This document shows, in pieces, positions 17,501 through 26,128 of a stretch of DNA of 64,000 nucleotides. A program made the position numbers and the translations under genes. A model generated the notes under the pieces. The model was given only the letters and a program-made list of their open reading frames with translations. It ran no database searches and had not been told where the DNA came from. This DNA is from Paenibacillus sedimenti (GTDB lineage Bacteria > Bacillota > Bacilli > Paenibacillales > NBRC-103111), in assembly GCF_014534655.1 (NCBI RefSeq), contig NZ_JACVVD010000005.1, positions 1 through 64,000 on the forward strand. The letters are read 5' to 3'. How positions within the stretch are numbered: the first letter of the stretch is position 1; each line of letters begins with the position of its first letter.

Positions 17501-20500
17501 CTGGCTTTTGGATCCGTGAATACTGAACATCTCGCGGATAACGCCATTAGTGGGGATAAGCTGGCATCAAGCAGTGTGGACGGCAGCAAGTTGGCGAGAG
17601 GATCTGTGGATAGTGAGCATCTTGCTGACGGAGCCGTAAGCAGAGCAAAGCTCTCGGCAGGCAGTGTGGATGCCAGCAAGCTGGTCAGCGGCGCCGTAGA
17701 GGGCGAACATATTGCAGACGGAGCGGTTAGCGGAGTCAAGTTGGCGGCAAGCAGTGTGGACTCGAGCAAGCTGACGATCAACTCGGTATTCGGTAAACAT
17801 CTAGCCGATGGCTCAGTAAATGGGTCGAAATTGGCAACAGGCAGTGTGGACGGCAGCAAGTTGGCGAGCGGGGTTGTAGGAAGCGATCATATCGCTGATG
17901 GAGCTGTAAGCGGGGCGAAGCTGGCAGCAGGCAGCGTGGACGGCAGTAAGCTGGTAAGCGGGACGATCAACAGCGAACACTTGGCGGACGGAGCGATCAG
18001 CAGCAATAAGCTGGGTGCAGGCAGCATAGACGGCAGTAAACTGGGTCATGAAGTGATAAGCAGCGAGCATCTGGCATACGGAGCGGTAGATAGCACCAAA
18101 CTGGCGAGCGGAGCCGTAGGCAGCCCGCATCTGATGGACGGAGCTGTGAGCGGTACGAAGCTCGCGGCAGGCAGCGTGAGTTCCAGCAAGCTGGCAAGTG
18201 GCGCTGTAGAAGGCGAGCATCTTGCAGACGGCGCCGTAAGCGGCGTCAAGTTGGCAGCCGGCAGCGTGGATGCGAGCAAACTGGCGAGCAATTCGGTATT
18301 TGGTAAGCATCTGGCTGATGGAGCCGTGAGCGCAGCGAAATTAGCGGCAGGCAGTGTGGATGGCAGCAAATTAGCGAGCAAAGCGATTGAAAGCGAGCAT
18401 ATTGCAGATGGAGCCGTGAGCGGAGCAAAGCTGACAGAAGGCAGTGTGGACGGCAATAAGCTGGCCATCGGTACGATCAGAAGCGAACACCTGGCGGACG
18501 GTGCCATTAGCCTTAGCAAACTGGCTTCGGGCAGCATATCAGGCCATATGCTGGCTATAGGAGAGGTAACCGGCGAGCATCTGGTTGACGGAGCGGTTGT
18601 CGGCTCAAAACTGGCAAGCGGCGCTGTAAGCGGCGAACATTTGGCAGACGGAGCTGTAAGCGGAGCAAAGTTAGCGGAAGGCAGCGTGGATGGCCGCAAG
18701 TTGACGAATGGGGCAGTAAGCTGTGAGCATATCGCTGAAGGAGCTGTAACCGGAGCGAAATTGGCGGTAGGGAGCGTAGACGCGAGCAAACTTGCAAGCG
18801 GTTCGGTATACGGTGAACACCTCGAAGACGGTGCCGTAAGTGCAGTGAAATTGGCCGCAGGCAGTGTAGACGGCAGCAAGCTGGCGAATGGGGCAGTTAG
18901 CGGCGAGCATCTTGCCGATGGAGCTGTAAGCTGGGCAAAGCTGGCAACTGGCAGCGTAGACGGCAGTAAGTTGGTGAACGGCACAATTAGCAGCGAGCAT
19001 CTGATGGACGGTGCGATTAGCGGCAGCAAGCTGGCTGAAGACAGTATATCAGGCAACAAGATTGCGCATGGTGAGGTACGTGGTGAGCACCTGGCGGATG
19101 GTGCAGTAGATTACAGCAAATTGGCGAGTCGGGCTATCAGGAGCGAGCATCTGGCCGACGGCGCTGTTAGCGGAGAGAAGCTGGCCTATGGCAGTGTAGA
19201 TAGCCGTAAGTTGAAGATTGGTGCCGTTGAAAACGAGCATTTGGCGGATGGATCTATAACGGGAGCAAAGTTGGCCGTAGGGAGTGTGGATGCAAGCAAG
19301 CTGTCGAGCAACTCGGTATATGGTGAACACATCGAAGATGGTGCCATTCGTTTAGAGAAATTAGCTGCAGGGAGCGTGGATGGCAGCAAGTTGACGTTCG
19401 GTTCCGTCGCTGAGGAGCATCTTGTTGATGGAGCCGTAAGCGGAGCCAAGCTAGCTTTGGGCAGCGTGGACGGAAGTAAGCTGGCGAACGGCGTAATCCG
19501 AGACGAACATCTGGTGGACGGCGCGATTAGCGGAAGTAAATTGGCTGACGGCAGCATAGACGGCAATAAGCTTATACATGGAATTATTAGCGGCGATCAT
19601 CTGGCAGAAGGAATCATAGACAGAAGTAAGCTGGCTAGCGGGGTTGTAAGCAGCGAGCATCTGGCCGACGGAGCCGTAAGCGCAGATAAGCTGGCTGCAG
19701 GCAGTGTAGATGGCAGCAAACTGGTCAAAGGCATAGTGAAAGGAGAGCATCTGGCTGACAACACGATTAGCGGAACGAAGCTTATGGCCAGCAGCGTCGA
19801 TTCGAGCAAGCTGGCTTCCAGTTCCGTGTATGGCGATCACCTGTCAACGGGTTCGGTAAGCTCATCCAAGATCGCTGCAGGCAGCGTGGATGGCAGCAAG
19901 CTCGCGAGTGGAGCTGTAAGCAGCGACCATCTCGCGGATGATGCGGTAACCGGCGCGAAGCTGGCTGCAGGCAGCGTGGACGGCAGTAAGCTGGCCGCAG
20001 GCGCTGTGAGTGCCGATCATTTGGCGAACGGCTGTATAGATGGCAGCAAGTTAGCGATCGGTTCCGTGGGCAGCGATCATTTGGCCGAAGGTGCGATCAG
20101 CGGCAGCAAGCTGGCCCATGGAGCCGTTTCGTTCGATCATCTGGGTGACGGATCCGTGAGCGGGATCAAGTTGGCCGCAGGCAGTGTGGACGCAAGCAAG
20201 CTGACCTTTAATTCGGTGCATGGCGAGCATCTCGCGGACGGAGCGGTAGACGGAACGAAGCTGGCGGCGGACAGCGTGGATAGCAGTAAGCTGACTGCAT
20301 GGGCGGTCATGAGTTATAACCTGGCGGACGGAGCGGTTGAAGGAGCGAAGCTGGCTGCAGGAAGTGTCGATGGAAGCAAGCTGGCGAGCGGCGCAATCCG
20401 CAGCGACCATCTGGTGGATGGCGCGATTAGCGGAAGTAAATTGGCTGACGGCAGCATAGACGGCAATAAGCTTATGCATGGAATAATTAGCAGCAATCAT

Positions 20501-21424
20501 CTGGCAGAAGGAAGTATAGACGGAAGTAAGCTGGCAAGCGGGATTATCAGCAGCGATTATCTGGCCGACGGTGCCGTAAGCACAGATAAGCTGGCTGCAG
20601 GCAGTGTAGATGGCAGCAAACTGGCCAAAGGCGTCGTGAAAGGAGAGCATCTGGCTGACAACACGATTAGCGGAACGAAGCTTATGGCCAGCAGCGTCGA
20701 TGCGAGCAAGCTGGCTTCCAGTTCCGTGTACGGCGATCACCTGTCAACGGGTTCGGTAAGCTCATCCAAGCTCGCTGCAGGCAGCGTGGATGGAAGCAAG
20801 CTCGTGAGTGGAGCCGTAAGCAGCGACCATCTCGCGGATGATGCGGTAACCGGCGCGAAGCTGGCGTCAGGAAGTGTGGACGGCAGTAAGCTGGCCGCAG
20901 GCGCTGTGAGTGCCGATCATTTAACGAACGGCTGTATAGATGGCAGCAAGTTAGCGATTGGCTCCGTGGGCAGCGATCATTTGGTAGAAGGTGCGATCAG
21001 CGGCAGCAAGCTGACCGCGGGCAGTGTGGACGGCAGCAAGCTGGTTATCGGCTCCGTGTACGGAGAGCACATTGCGCTCGGCTCGATCAGCGGCTCCAAG
21101 CTGGAGGATGGTAGCGTGGATGAGAGCAAATTGTCCTTCAAAACGATACAGCTCCCTGCTTCGAAGTTGAACACGGTTCAGCAGTTCGGTCTCGCTTCAT
21201 TTGATTTCAAAGTGAATGACGAAATCGTCGATGTGCAGATCTATTTCGATGAGACATTCGCCGATATGAATTATGTGTTGACCGCGACGACGAATCATAC
21301 GGCTTGTTATGCGGTTATCAAGCAAAAGTACGAAAACTACGCGATCTTGTCAGTCGTCCGCACTCGATTCTCGGCAGAAATCTACGGCATCATCAACTGG
21401 ATGGCTACAGGGACAAAAGCATAA
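14579..21424 (+). CDS. Giant decapeptide-repeat fibre protein, probable spore-surface glycoprotein (2281 aa)
   Basis: The protein has three parts. Residues 1-118 are basic, Pro/Thr/Ser-rich and low complexity, without signal peptide or lipobox. Residues 119-2188 are 207 successive decapeptides of the form [SA]-[VI]-x-x-x-[KH]-[LI]-x-x-G with no net insertion or deletion. Residues 2189-2281 form a globular end (ASFDFKVNDEIVDVQIYFD, INWMATG) resembling small beta-sandwich tips of fibre proteins. Early repeats are diverse; later ones converge on SVDGSKLASG, AVSGEHLADG and AVSGAKLAAG. Similar short-period repeats occur in phage and bacterial fibres and are thought to form beta-helical rods. No phage genes are nearby; glycosyltransferases and spore-coat genes flank it, suggesting a glycosylated spore-surface fibre. 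ATG has GGAGAGGAG just upstream. Confidence 0.9.
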   Translation: MSKRNNNRGVPRKQHVHRVNASTNELQWLDESDTPPDQPKRNRTEPDPVKPVTTTSVPKLVNKPSKSETPVIEKNEPPKPGPSNRSSTPAPPLILLTERRAGMTSSTPVVYTDDIVEEAITADKIANRAVDESKIKPQSIGTKVIKDFAIDHTKLASSSVTRDKIAHSAIHDEHIAMQSISGEKLHDHSISGNKLVDNSITADKLADQVIDSIKLANGSILPHHLSEMVISTELIDDQAVTADKIRSGAIQSKHLSNYIIDTAKITDATITTDKLRDQSVTHDKIADESISSIHIQQGSVLYQHLAPGSVQSTTIAPSQVNSIHIIEHAIESLHLQSESITNDKLAQESVTEEKLANQAVTGSKLAKESVGSSHLLEGSIQSAHIAKGAIIAENIRPGEIVSEHLRAGSILSNLLQDASVTSEKVVEGSIEPRHIRDQAIESRHIKDSAITTSKLAAESVTGEQLAGGSVDSNKLKDESVTSEKIAPRAIHGGHLLSRSIFTEHLADRSVGEEQIRLYAIHREHIADEEIITRQLHDQAITTSKIAEESVTSSKIASLTIEARHLQENIIDGSHIKQGSISSEHLGANSIKLDVFADRSLDGSKLVEQSITEEILADGAVSEQKIAPGAITAHHLQEGAIGTPHLSDNVVNTSKLDNEAVTESKLADQSVTTSKLASKAVNSEHIADGSITAAKLANESIHGSKLVAGAIHLRHLADGSVNGAKLTPGSVDSSKLVSGSVDSDHLAAGSVSGAKLAAGSVDSSKLARGSVGGEHLADGAVSGAKLAAGSVDASKLTSESVGREHLIDGAVNGAKLEAGSVDANKLASGSVENEHLANGAVSGIKLAAGSVDSSKLIIGSVGYEHLADDAVRGAKLAAGSVDGSKLASGAVGTEHLADGAVNGAKLAAESVDGSKLVSGAVSNDHLADEAVSGAKLSPGSVDGSKLTSGAVSNEHLADGAVNGAKLAAGSVDGSKLAFGSVNTEHLADNAISGDKLASSSVDGSKLARGSVDSEHLADGAVSRAKLSAGSVDASKLVSGAVEGEHIADGAVSGVKLAASSVDSSKLTINSVFGKHLADGSVNGSKLATGSVDGSKLASGVVGSDHIADGAVSGAKLAAGSVDGSKLVSGTINSEHLADGAISSNKLGAGSIDGSKLGHEVISSEHLAYGAVDSTKLASGAVGSPHLMDGAVSGTKLAAGSVSSSKLASGAVEGEHLADGAVSGVKLAAGSVDASKLASNSVFGKHLADGAVSAAKLAAGSVDGSKLASKAIESEHIADGAVSGAKLTEGSVDGNKLAIGTIRSEHLADGAISLSKLASGSISGHMLAIGEVTGEHLVDGAVVGSKLASGAVSGEHLADGAVSGAKLAEGSVDGRKLTNGAVSCEHIAEGAVTGAKLAVGSVDASKLASGSVYGEHLEDGAVSAVKLAAGSVDGSKLANGAVSGEHLADGAVSWAKLATGSVDGSKLVNGTISSEHLMDGAISGSKLAEDSISGNKIAHGEVRGEHLADGAVDYSKLASRAIRSEHLADGAVSGEKLAYGSVDSRKLKIGAVENEHLADGSITGAKLAVGSVDASKLSSNSVYGEHIEDGAIRLEKLAAGSVDGSKLTFGSVAEEHLVDGAVSGAKLALGSVDGSKLANGVIRDEHLVDGAISGSKLADGSIDGNKLIHGIISGDHLAEGIIDRSKLASGVVSSEHLADGAVSADKLAAGSVDGSKLVKGIVKGEHLADNTISGTKLMASSVDSSKLASSSVYGDHLSTGSVSSSKIAAGSVDGSKLASGAVSSDHLADDAVTGAKLAAGSVDGSKLAAGAVSADHLANGCIDGSKLAIGSVGSDHLAEGAISGSKLAHGAVSFDHLGDGSVSGIKLAAGSVDASKLTFNSVHGEHLADGAVDGTKLAADSVDSSKLTAWAVMSYNLADGAVEGAKLAAGSVDGSKLASGAIRSDHLVDGAISGSKLADGSIDGNKLMHGIISSNHLAEGSIDGSKLASGIISSDYLADGAVSTDKLAAGSVDGSKLAKGVVKGEHLADNTISGTKLMASSVDASKLASSSVYGDHLSTGSVSSSKLAAGSVDGSKLVSGAVSSDHLADDAVTGAKLASGSVDGSKLAAGAVSADHLTNGCIDGSKLAIGSVGSDHLVEGAISGSKLTAGSVDGSKLVIGSVYGEHIALGSISGSKLEDGSVDESKLSFKTIQLPASKLNTVQQFGLASFDFKVNDEIVDVQIYFDETFADMNYVLTATTNHTACYAVIKQKYENYAILSVVRTRFSAEIYGIINWMATGTKA
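14933..21142 (+). repeat. Tandem 30-bp coding repeats (207 units)
   Basis: The segment encodes the decapeptide solenoid. The 30-base register at the first unit (14933) and the last (21113) is identical, so there is no net frame or length slippage over 6.2 kb. From about 16.7 kb onward a 90-bp higher-order unit (three decapeptides) is visible with many near-identical copies. Confidence 0.93.
19490..21012 (+). repeat. Segmental duplication inside the repeat gene, 900-bp offset
   Basis: About 620 bases at 19490-20112 recur at 20390-21012 with an offset of exactly 900 bases (30 decapeptides) and very high identity; for example 19741-19800 and 20641-20700 are identical. The two copies share rare variants such as the cysteine-containing unit NGCIDGSKLA. 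Confidence 0.92.
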
Positions 21425-21448
21425 ATGAGTTGCCGCATAATGAAAAAG

Positions 21449-21482
21449 TAAAGCCGCTCCTGTGAAAAGGGGCGGCTTTATC
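21449..21482 (+). terminator. Terminator after the giant repeat gene
   Basis: GCCGCTCC pairs with GGGGCGGC (one G-T pair) over an 8-base loop, followed by TTTATC; A run upstream. Confidence 0.8.
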
Positions 21483-21512
21483 ATGTACGATGCTGAGGCT
21501 GTTACGGAGGCG

Positions 21513-22655
21513 TTAACCTTTCCAAGCCTTTAATACATCGCTCGCGACACGCTTCCAGCCGTATTTCTTCTCGGCCATCGCCCGACCGTTTCTTCCCATT
21601 TGCTGGCGAAGCGCCTTGTTATCGAGCAGCTTGCTTATTTTGGCGGCAATTGCTTTCGGATCAGCCGGTTTTTCGACCAGCAGACCGTTATTGTCTTGGA
21701 TAATCTCCGCATTGCCGCCTCTTTTCGTGGTCACGAAGGGCATGCCACTAGCCATGGCTTCATAATGCACACGGGCCAACGGCTCCTCCCACTGGGAAGC
21801 GCAAACAAAAACATCGCCAACCCAGAACCATTCGTGAATTTTTTCGGCAGGAATATAACCGGTAGAAATAATGGGAACCGGCGACTTGGCAGCTAGAGCG
21901 CGTACATAGGCGGTGTAATCGCTAATCTTTTCATCGCTGTACCAGCGGCTTCCTACCACAATAAGTGCGACATCGGGATGGCGTTTTTTGAGCTCGCTCA
22001 TGGCGCGTATCAGGACGTCTACTCCTTTTTTGGGCGATATGCGGCCGATGAACAAAATCACTTTTCTGGATCCCAGCTTATATTTTTTCTGCAGCATTTC
22101 ACGTATTTTGCGGGCCGCATTCGAGCGTTCGTAGGGAATGAAACGATCCAGATCGACGCCTGAATAAACGGTACGCAGCTTGGAAGCGGCGGAAGGAAAC
22201 AACGTGCGAATCCGTTGGCCAATATAATTGCTGACCGTGGTAATGCCTTCAACTTCCGAGATGACCTTTTCCGCTTCTTTGGCTTCGATCTTCAGAGGTT
22301 CAAACATATCGTTGTGCATGCTGAGAAAAATGCGCGCTTTGGGAGCTACTTTTCGAATGGGGAGAACGAGAAGGGGACGGTTGAAGATGTGGATGACGTC
22401 AAATTTATTTTCATTTTCGCGCAGAAATTTGATAATGCCTTTCGTATACACATCAAAAAAATTGCCTTCGATCCGCACATAGCGAACCTTGTCTTTCGTC
22501 TCCAGGTTACGGAGCTCCGGATCGGATATCCCCAGGATGGTGAGATCGTGTTTCTGCGCAAGATGAGGGGCTATACCGGAGATATAAGTCTGGATAGCAC
22601 CTCCCCGAATAGGAGGAACCGGGAGTTTTTCTGTGCAAATCATCAATATTCTCAT
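21513..22655 (-). CDS. Glycosyltransferase family 4 protein
   Basis: The 380-residue GT4 protein opens with CTEKLPVPPIRGGAIQTYI and has the donor-site segments KVILFIGRISPKKGVDVLI, ASQWEEPLARVHYEAMASG and TKRGGNAEI. It is a paralogue of the proteins at 9155 and 41117. The ATG has GGAGG at 9 bases. It is convergent with the giant repeat gene and 26 bases downstream of the CotS-type gene on the same strand, so it probably shares that operon. The link to a spore-coat protein is the contextual argument that it acts during sporulation. Confidence 0.92.
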   Translation of the reverse strand: MRILMICTEKLPVPPIRGGAIQTYISGIAPHLAQKHDLTILGISDPELRNLETKDKVRYVRIEGNFFDVYTKGIIKFLRENENKFDVIHIFNRPLLVLPIRKVAPKARIFLSMHNDMFEPLKIEAKEAEKVISEVEGITTVSNYIGQRIRTLFPSAASKLRTVYSGVDLDRFIPYERSNAARKIREMLQKKYKLGSRKVILFIGRISPKKGVDVLIRAMSELKKRHPDVALIVVGSRWYSDEKISDYTAYVRALAAKSPVPIISTGYIPAEKIHEWFWVGDVFVCASQWEEPLARVHYEAMASGMPFVTTKRGGNAEIIQDNNGLLVEKPADPKAIAAKISKLLDNKALRQQMGRNGRAMAEKKYGWKRVASDVLKAWKG

Positions 22656-22681
22656 GCAATCTTACCTCCGCTGGTTTCTTT

Positions 22682-23797
22682 TTACTTCCCGTACTTACCG
22701 GACTTGAAGTTTTTACTATCTTTTTGAAGCTCCTTCAGTGCGCTCCACTTCGTTTTTTCACATTCCAGCACATGGGTCAGCATGTTGGCAGCTTCGGTCT
22801 TGAGGAACACTTCAGGTTCATGGAAAATTTCCTTGGTGTGCTTGTAAAACTCATTGGGCAAAGACAAATCGATCATCAGAATTTCATAGGTTTCGGCGTC
22901 GATCGGATTTGCTTTATGGTACGCATTGATCATCCCGCGCGCCCATTTCAAATCCCATTTGCCTAAGTCCTCCATGGTGCTGGTAATCAATTTACGCAAA
23001 TCCCGGATAGGCAGATCGTAAGCGACACCGTCCAAATCTATGACCCACAAACCCCCCGGTCCGAGCTGTCCATTAGACCAGCCATAGTCCTGGTGGACCA
23101 ACCCCCAGTGAGCCTCGCCCTTGGCTACCATTTTGGCGTATGAAGATTTTCGAAGACGTTCCAAGCTATTGCGGGCTTGATTTGCAAATGTATCCGTCAC
23201 AGATAACAGCTTGTTGCTCGCTGCATAATTTTTATACACTTTTGCGACATCTTGAAACCAGCCGATTTTTGTCAACAGCTTTTCATAATAATCAGGCCAC
23301 CGGCGCAGACGAGAGGATTTTGCGGCAGCTGCGGGAGGGACGTAGCCTTTGGACTTGCGATGAAATTCCCCAAGGCCGTAGCAAAGTTGCTCAGCACCCT
23401 TTAAATCAATCTTGGAAGGTGGTTGCAGTTGTTCAATCCATTCGGTAACAATCCAAGCCTTACCCCCGGCTTCTACATACAGCTTATTATCTTTCGTCCG
23501 AACGAGCGCGGGGACCCGCGCCCCTTTTTTCACCAAATAATCTTGCGCTCCTATACTGAAATGACTTCTTGAAGGAAGACGATGTAGAAGCTTCAAGCTG
23601 CGCGGTCCTTTATCCGTCGCAAGCTTCCAGATGGCGCCACCTTTATCGGGCTTAGTCGTAATCAACGTTTTGCTTTGAACTTGCATTTTATATTGCGCCA
23701 TGACCTCTTTTGCGATTTTCTCCACCTTGGGAGGGATATGTGTGTCCGGATTTGCCGTTGGTACCTGGTCCCAGCGCTGAATTTGATAGCTTGCCAT
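22682..23797 (-). CDS. CotS-family spore coat protein (kinase-like fold)
   Basis: The 371-residue product has the aminoglycoside-phosphotransferase/choline-kinase-like fold of CotS/CotI/YutH proteins: KLLHRLP in the small lobe, catalytic-loop region HWGLVHQDYGWSN and metal-site segment LWVIDLDGVAYDLPIRDLRK. CotS-type proteins sit in the Bacillus spore coat; whether they phosphorylate anything is uncertain, although the catalytic Asp and the IDLD are kept here. I chose the ATG at 23797, six bases after GAGGTGAGG, over an upstream in-frame GTG at 23809 that lies inside the binding site. Confidence 0.9.
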   Translation of the reverse strand: MASYQIQRWDQVPTANPDTHIPPKVEKIAKEVMAQYKMQVQSKTLITTKPDKGGAIWKLATDKGPRSLKLLHRLPSRSHFSIGAQDYLVKKGARVPALVRTKDNKLYVEAGGKAWIVTEWIEQLQPPSKIDLKGAEQLCYGLGEFHRKSKGYVPPAAAAKSSRLRRWPDYYEKLLTKIGWFQDVAKVYKNYAASNKLLSVTDTFANQARNSLERLRKSSYAKMVAKGEAHWGLVHQDYGWSNGQLGPGGLWVIDLDGVAYDLPIRDLRKLITSTMEDLGKWDLKWARGMINAYHKANPIDAETYEILMIDLSLPNEFYKHTKEIFHEPEVFLKTEAANMLTHVLECEKTKWSALKELQKDSKNFKSGKYGK

Positions 23798-24110
23798 TTT
23801 TTGCCTCACCTCTAACTAGAGAATAGTCTATCGTCACTACGTATGGTTGAAACTCTATACAGTATATTATTGGAAGAACATCACGGATACGGACGAGCAA
23901 CTAGGTAGAATTGTCTATTTTGTAAACGCTCGGCCGCGCAATGTTACAAGTTAAATTGTTATTGAGAAGTGTACATGCGGTACGCGGGTCCTGCTTTTTG
24001 CAGTAACTTGAAACTATTTGTCTCGTTAATCGTTATTCGTCCATATTTCTAATAGGTTGCGAGCATAGAATGAAAGAGACATTTAGTTGCTTCGAAGGAG
24101 ATGACCCTTG
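23798..24110. other. Divergent intergenic region between the CotS-type and manC-type genes
   Basis: No coding frame with a ribosome binding site is seen. It should hold two divergent promoters. A CATAGAAT element about 45 bases before manC resembles the -10 region of sporulation sigma factors, but the match is short and unproven. Confidence 0.5.
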
Positions 24111-25139
24111 ATGAAAGTAGTGATTATGGCCGGAGGTAAAGGATTGCGGTTTTGGCCAAGAAGTGTAGAAGAGAGACCCAAGCAATTCTTGGCGCTGACT
24201 TCCCGCGATAGCATGCTCCAGATGACATATAACCGATTTCGCAAGAATATAGATGCTGCTGATATTTATGTAGTCGCAAGATCATCCTATATTACTTTAA
24301 TTCGTGAGCAACTTCCGTACTTAGATCCGAGCCGTTTGATTATTGAGCCGGATCAAAGAGATACGGGGCCTTGCATAGCATTAACGGCGCGATTTTTTTT
24401 GCAGCAGGGTATTGATGATGTGTTGGTAACGGCGCCATCGGATCAGTATATTCCAGACGATAAAGCATTAATGAAAGCCTTGCTGGAAGCAGAACGTTTA
24501 GCGGGAAAAGAGAAGTCGATCGTTACTTTAGGCATTGTCCCTACTCGTCCAGAAACGGGATACGGGTATATTCGAGCAGCTTCTGAGTCGATCGCTGGCC
24601 AAGCCCAACGTGTCTTGAAATTCGTAGAGAAGCCAAATGAGCAGCGAGCCCGCGAATTGCTTCTTGAGCCGGATACGTATTGGAACAGCGGTATTTTCAT
24701 TTGGAAGCCATCCACAATTGATTATTATATGAAGCTTTATCAAAGAGACTTATGGAACAAGCTTTGGTTATCTGAAGAGCCCTTAGAGACGGTCTATGCA
24801 ACTCTGCCTAAACTATCCGTGGATTATGCCATACTTGAAAAGGCTACGACTGTGTTCACTATCCCTGTCCATTTTGTTTGGGACGATATCGGCTCATGGA
24901 CTGCCATGGAGCGGGTGTTCCCAAAAGATGAACAAGGGAACATCATTTTTGGTGATGTTTACCCGCTTCATATAAACAACTCAATCGTTTATGCGGAAGA
25001 GCAGAAAGTTATTGCGATCGGCGTAGAGGATCTCATCATCGTCTCTACGAAAGACGGGTTGCTCGTTTGCCGGAAGTCAGAGGAGCAGCACATTAAAATG
25101 GCGATGGACATGATAAGTGCTGCCAAATCATCTGATTAG
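24111..25139 (+). CDS. manC: Mannose-1-phosphate guanylyltransferase
   Basis: The 342-residue nucleotidyltransferase opens with the pyrophosphorylase signature VVIMAGGKGLRFWPRS, has the ERPKQFLALT segment, EPDQRDTGPCIALTA, APSDQYI, and the mannose-type VKFVEKPN and YWNSGIFIWK regions. It should make GDP-mannose from mannose 1-phosphate and GTP, the precursor of the GDP-fucose made by the facing genes. The isomerase domain of long ManC proteins is absent. The ATG at 24111 follows GAAGGAG at 9 bases; an in-frame TTG lies one codon upstream. It is convergent with the GDP-fucose genes. Confidence 0.93.
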   Translation: MKVVIMAGGKGLRFWPRSVEERPKQFLALTSRDSMLQMTYNRFRKNIDAADIYVVARSSYITLIREQLPYLDPSRLIIEPDQRDTGPCIALTARFFLQQGIDDVLVTAPSDQYIPDDKALMKALLEAERLAGKEKSIVTLGIVPTRPETGYGYIRAASESIAGQAQRVLKFVEKPNEQRARELLLEPDTYWNSGIFIWKPSTIDYYMKLYQRDLWNKLWLSEEPLETVYATLPKLSVDYAILEKATTVFTIPVHFVWDDIGSWTAMERVFPKDEQGNIIFGDVYPLHINNSIVYAEEQKVIAIGVEDLIIVSTKDGLLVCRKSEEQHIKMAMDMISAAKSSD

Positions 25140-25146
25140 GACAATG

Positions 25147-25188
25147 AAATAATAAAGCCACCCAGTGAAAGGGTGGCTTTATTATTTC
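25147..25188. terminator. Bidirectional terminator between manC and the GDP-fucose synthase gene
   Basis: AATAATAAAGCCACCC / GGGTGGCTTTATTATT with a 7-base loop, a 16-bp perfect stem flanked by A/T. Confidence 0.9.
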
Positions 25189-25189
25189 A

Positions 25190-26128
25190 TCAATAGGCGG
25201 TCGACGTAAACCAGGAATATGTTTTTTGGATGCCCTCTTCTAATGAGGTCTTTGCCCTCCAGCCTAGTTTATCCATTTTGCTTACATCAAGCAGTTTTCT
25301 TGGAGTTCCATCGGGCTTGGAGGTATCGAATTGAAGATCGCCTGAAAATCCTACAACTTCCCTGATTTTTAATGCCAATTGTTTGATTGATAAGTCAGTT
25401 CCCGAACCGATGTTAACAATAGAATCAATATCCCGATAATCGTAGTGCTGTAATAAATAGACACATGCGTCTGCTAAATCATCTACATATAAAAATTCTC
25501 TTCTGGGCAAACCGCTTCCCCATATGTCCACGAATTCATTTCCATTTACTTTGGCCTCGTGAAATTTTCGTATGAGAGCAGGGAGAACATGGGAATGAGT
25601 GGGGTCAAAATTATCGTTTGGTCCATAGATGTTTGTAGGCATAACACATATGAAATTCGTCCCGTATTGATGGTTATAGGCATGGCACATCTTAATTCCG
25701 CAAATTTTTGCTATCGCGTAAGGCTCATTTGTTGGTTCCAGAGCTCCGTTGAGTAAATACTCCTCTTTAATGGGCTGAAGAGAATATTTTGGATAGATGC
25801 AAGAACTTCCTAAAAATAGAAGTTTTTTTATTTGATGCCGATATGAGGCTTCGATTACATTTGTTTGAATCATGACGTTTTGATAAATAAAATCTGCAGG
25901 CAGCATCGTGTTGGAAAGAATTCCCCCTACTTTGGCAGCAGCGAGGAAGACGTAGTCCGGTTTCTCAGCTGCAAAAAACTCAAAAACTTTTTGCTGTTCC
26001 AGTAAATTAAGTTGTTGACGGGTAGGGGCGAGAATATTGGTGTATCCCAAATCAGTAAGTTTTCTTACAATTGCTGATCCAACTAATCCGTTAGCGCCTG
26101 CAATCAGAATCCTGTCATCTTTGAGCAT
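25190..26128 (-). CDS. fcl: GDP-L-fucose synthase
   Basis: The 312-residue short-chain dehydrogenase has an N-terminal NADP site ([18 protein letters not shown]), [10 protein letters not shown], and the catalytic region [18 protein letters not shown] (Tyr/Lys), followed by [13 protein letters not shown] and [14 protein letters not shown]. These are specific to GDP-4-keto-6-deoxymannose epimerase/reductases that make GDP-L-fucose. The ATG overlaps the end of gmd by 14 bases, which suggests translational coupling. Together with gmd and manC it completes GDP-fucose synthesis from mannose 1-phosphate. Confidence 0.95.
   Translation of the reverse strand: MLKDDRILIAGANGLVGSAIVRKLTDLGYTNILAPTRQQLNLLEQQKVFEFFAAEKPDYVFLAAAKVGGILSNTMLPADFIYQNVMIQTNVIEASYRHQIKKLLFLGSSCIYPKYSLQPIKEEYLLNGALEPTNEPYAIAKICGIKMCHAYNHQYGTNFICVMPTNIYGPNDNFDPTHSHVLPALIRKFHEAKVNGNEFVDIWGSGLPRREFLYVDDLADACVYLLQHYDYRDIDSIVNIGSGTDLSIKQLALKIREVVGFSGDLQFDTSKPDGTPRKLLDVSKMDKLGWRAKTSLEEGIQKTYSWFTSTAY

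Noticed and set aside
16647..20740. Many long open frames (up to about 337 codons) on the minus strand opposite the repeat gene
   Set aside because: They arise from the 30-bp sense periodicity with few antisense stops; they lack ribosome binding sites and overlap each other in several frames.
14579..21424. Collagen-like (Gly-X-Y) exosporium protein or prophage tail fibre
   Set aside because: No Gly-X-Y triplets are present, and no phage structural, integrase or lysis genes occur in the window; the fibre idea is kept but not the phage origin.
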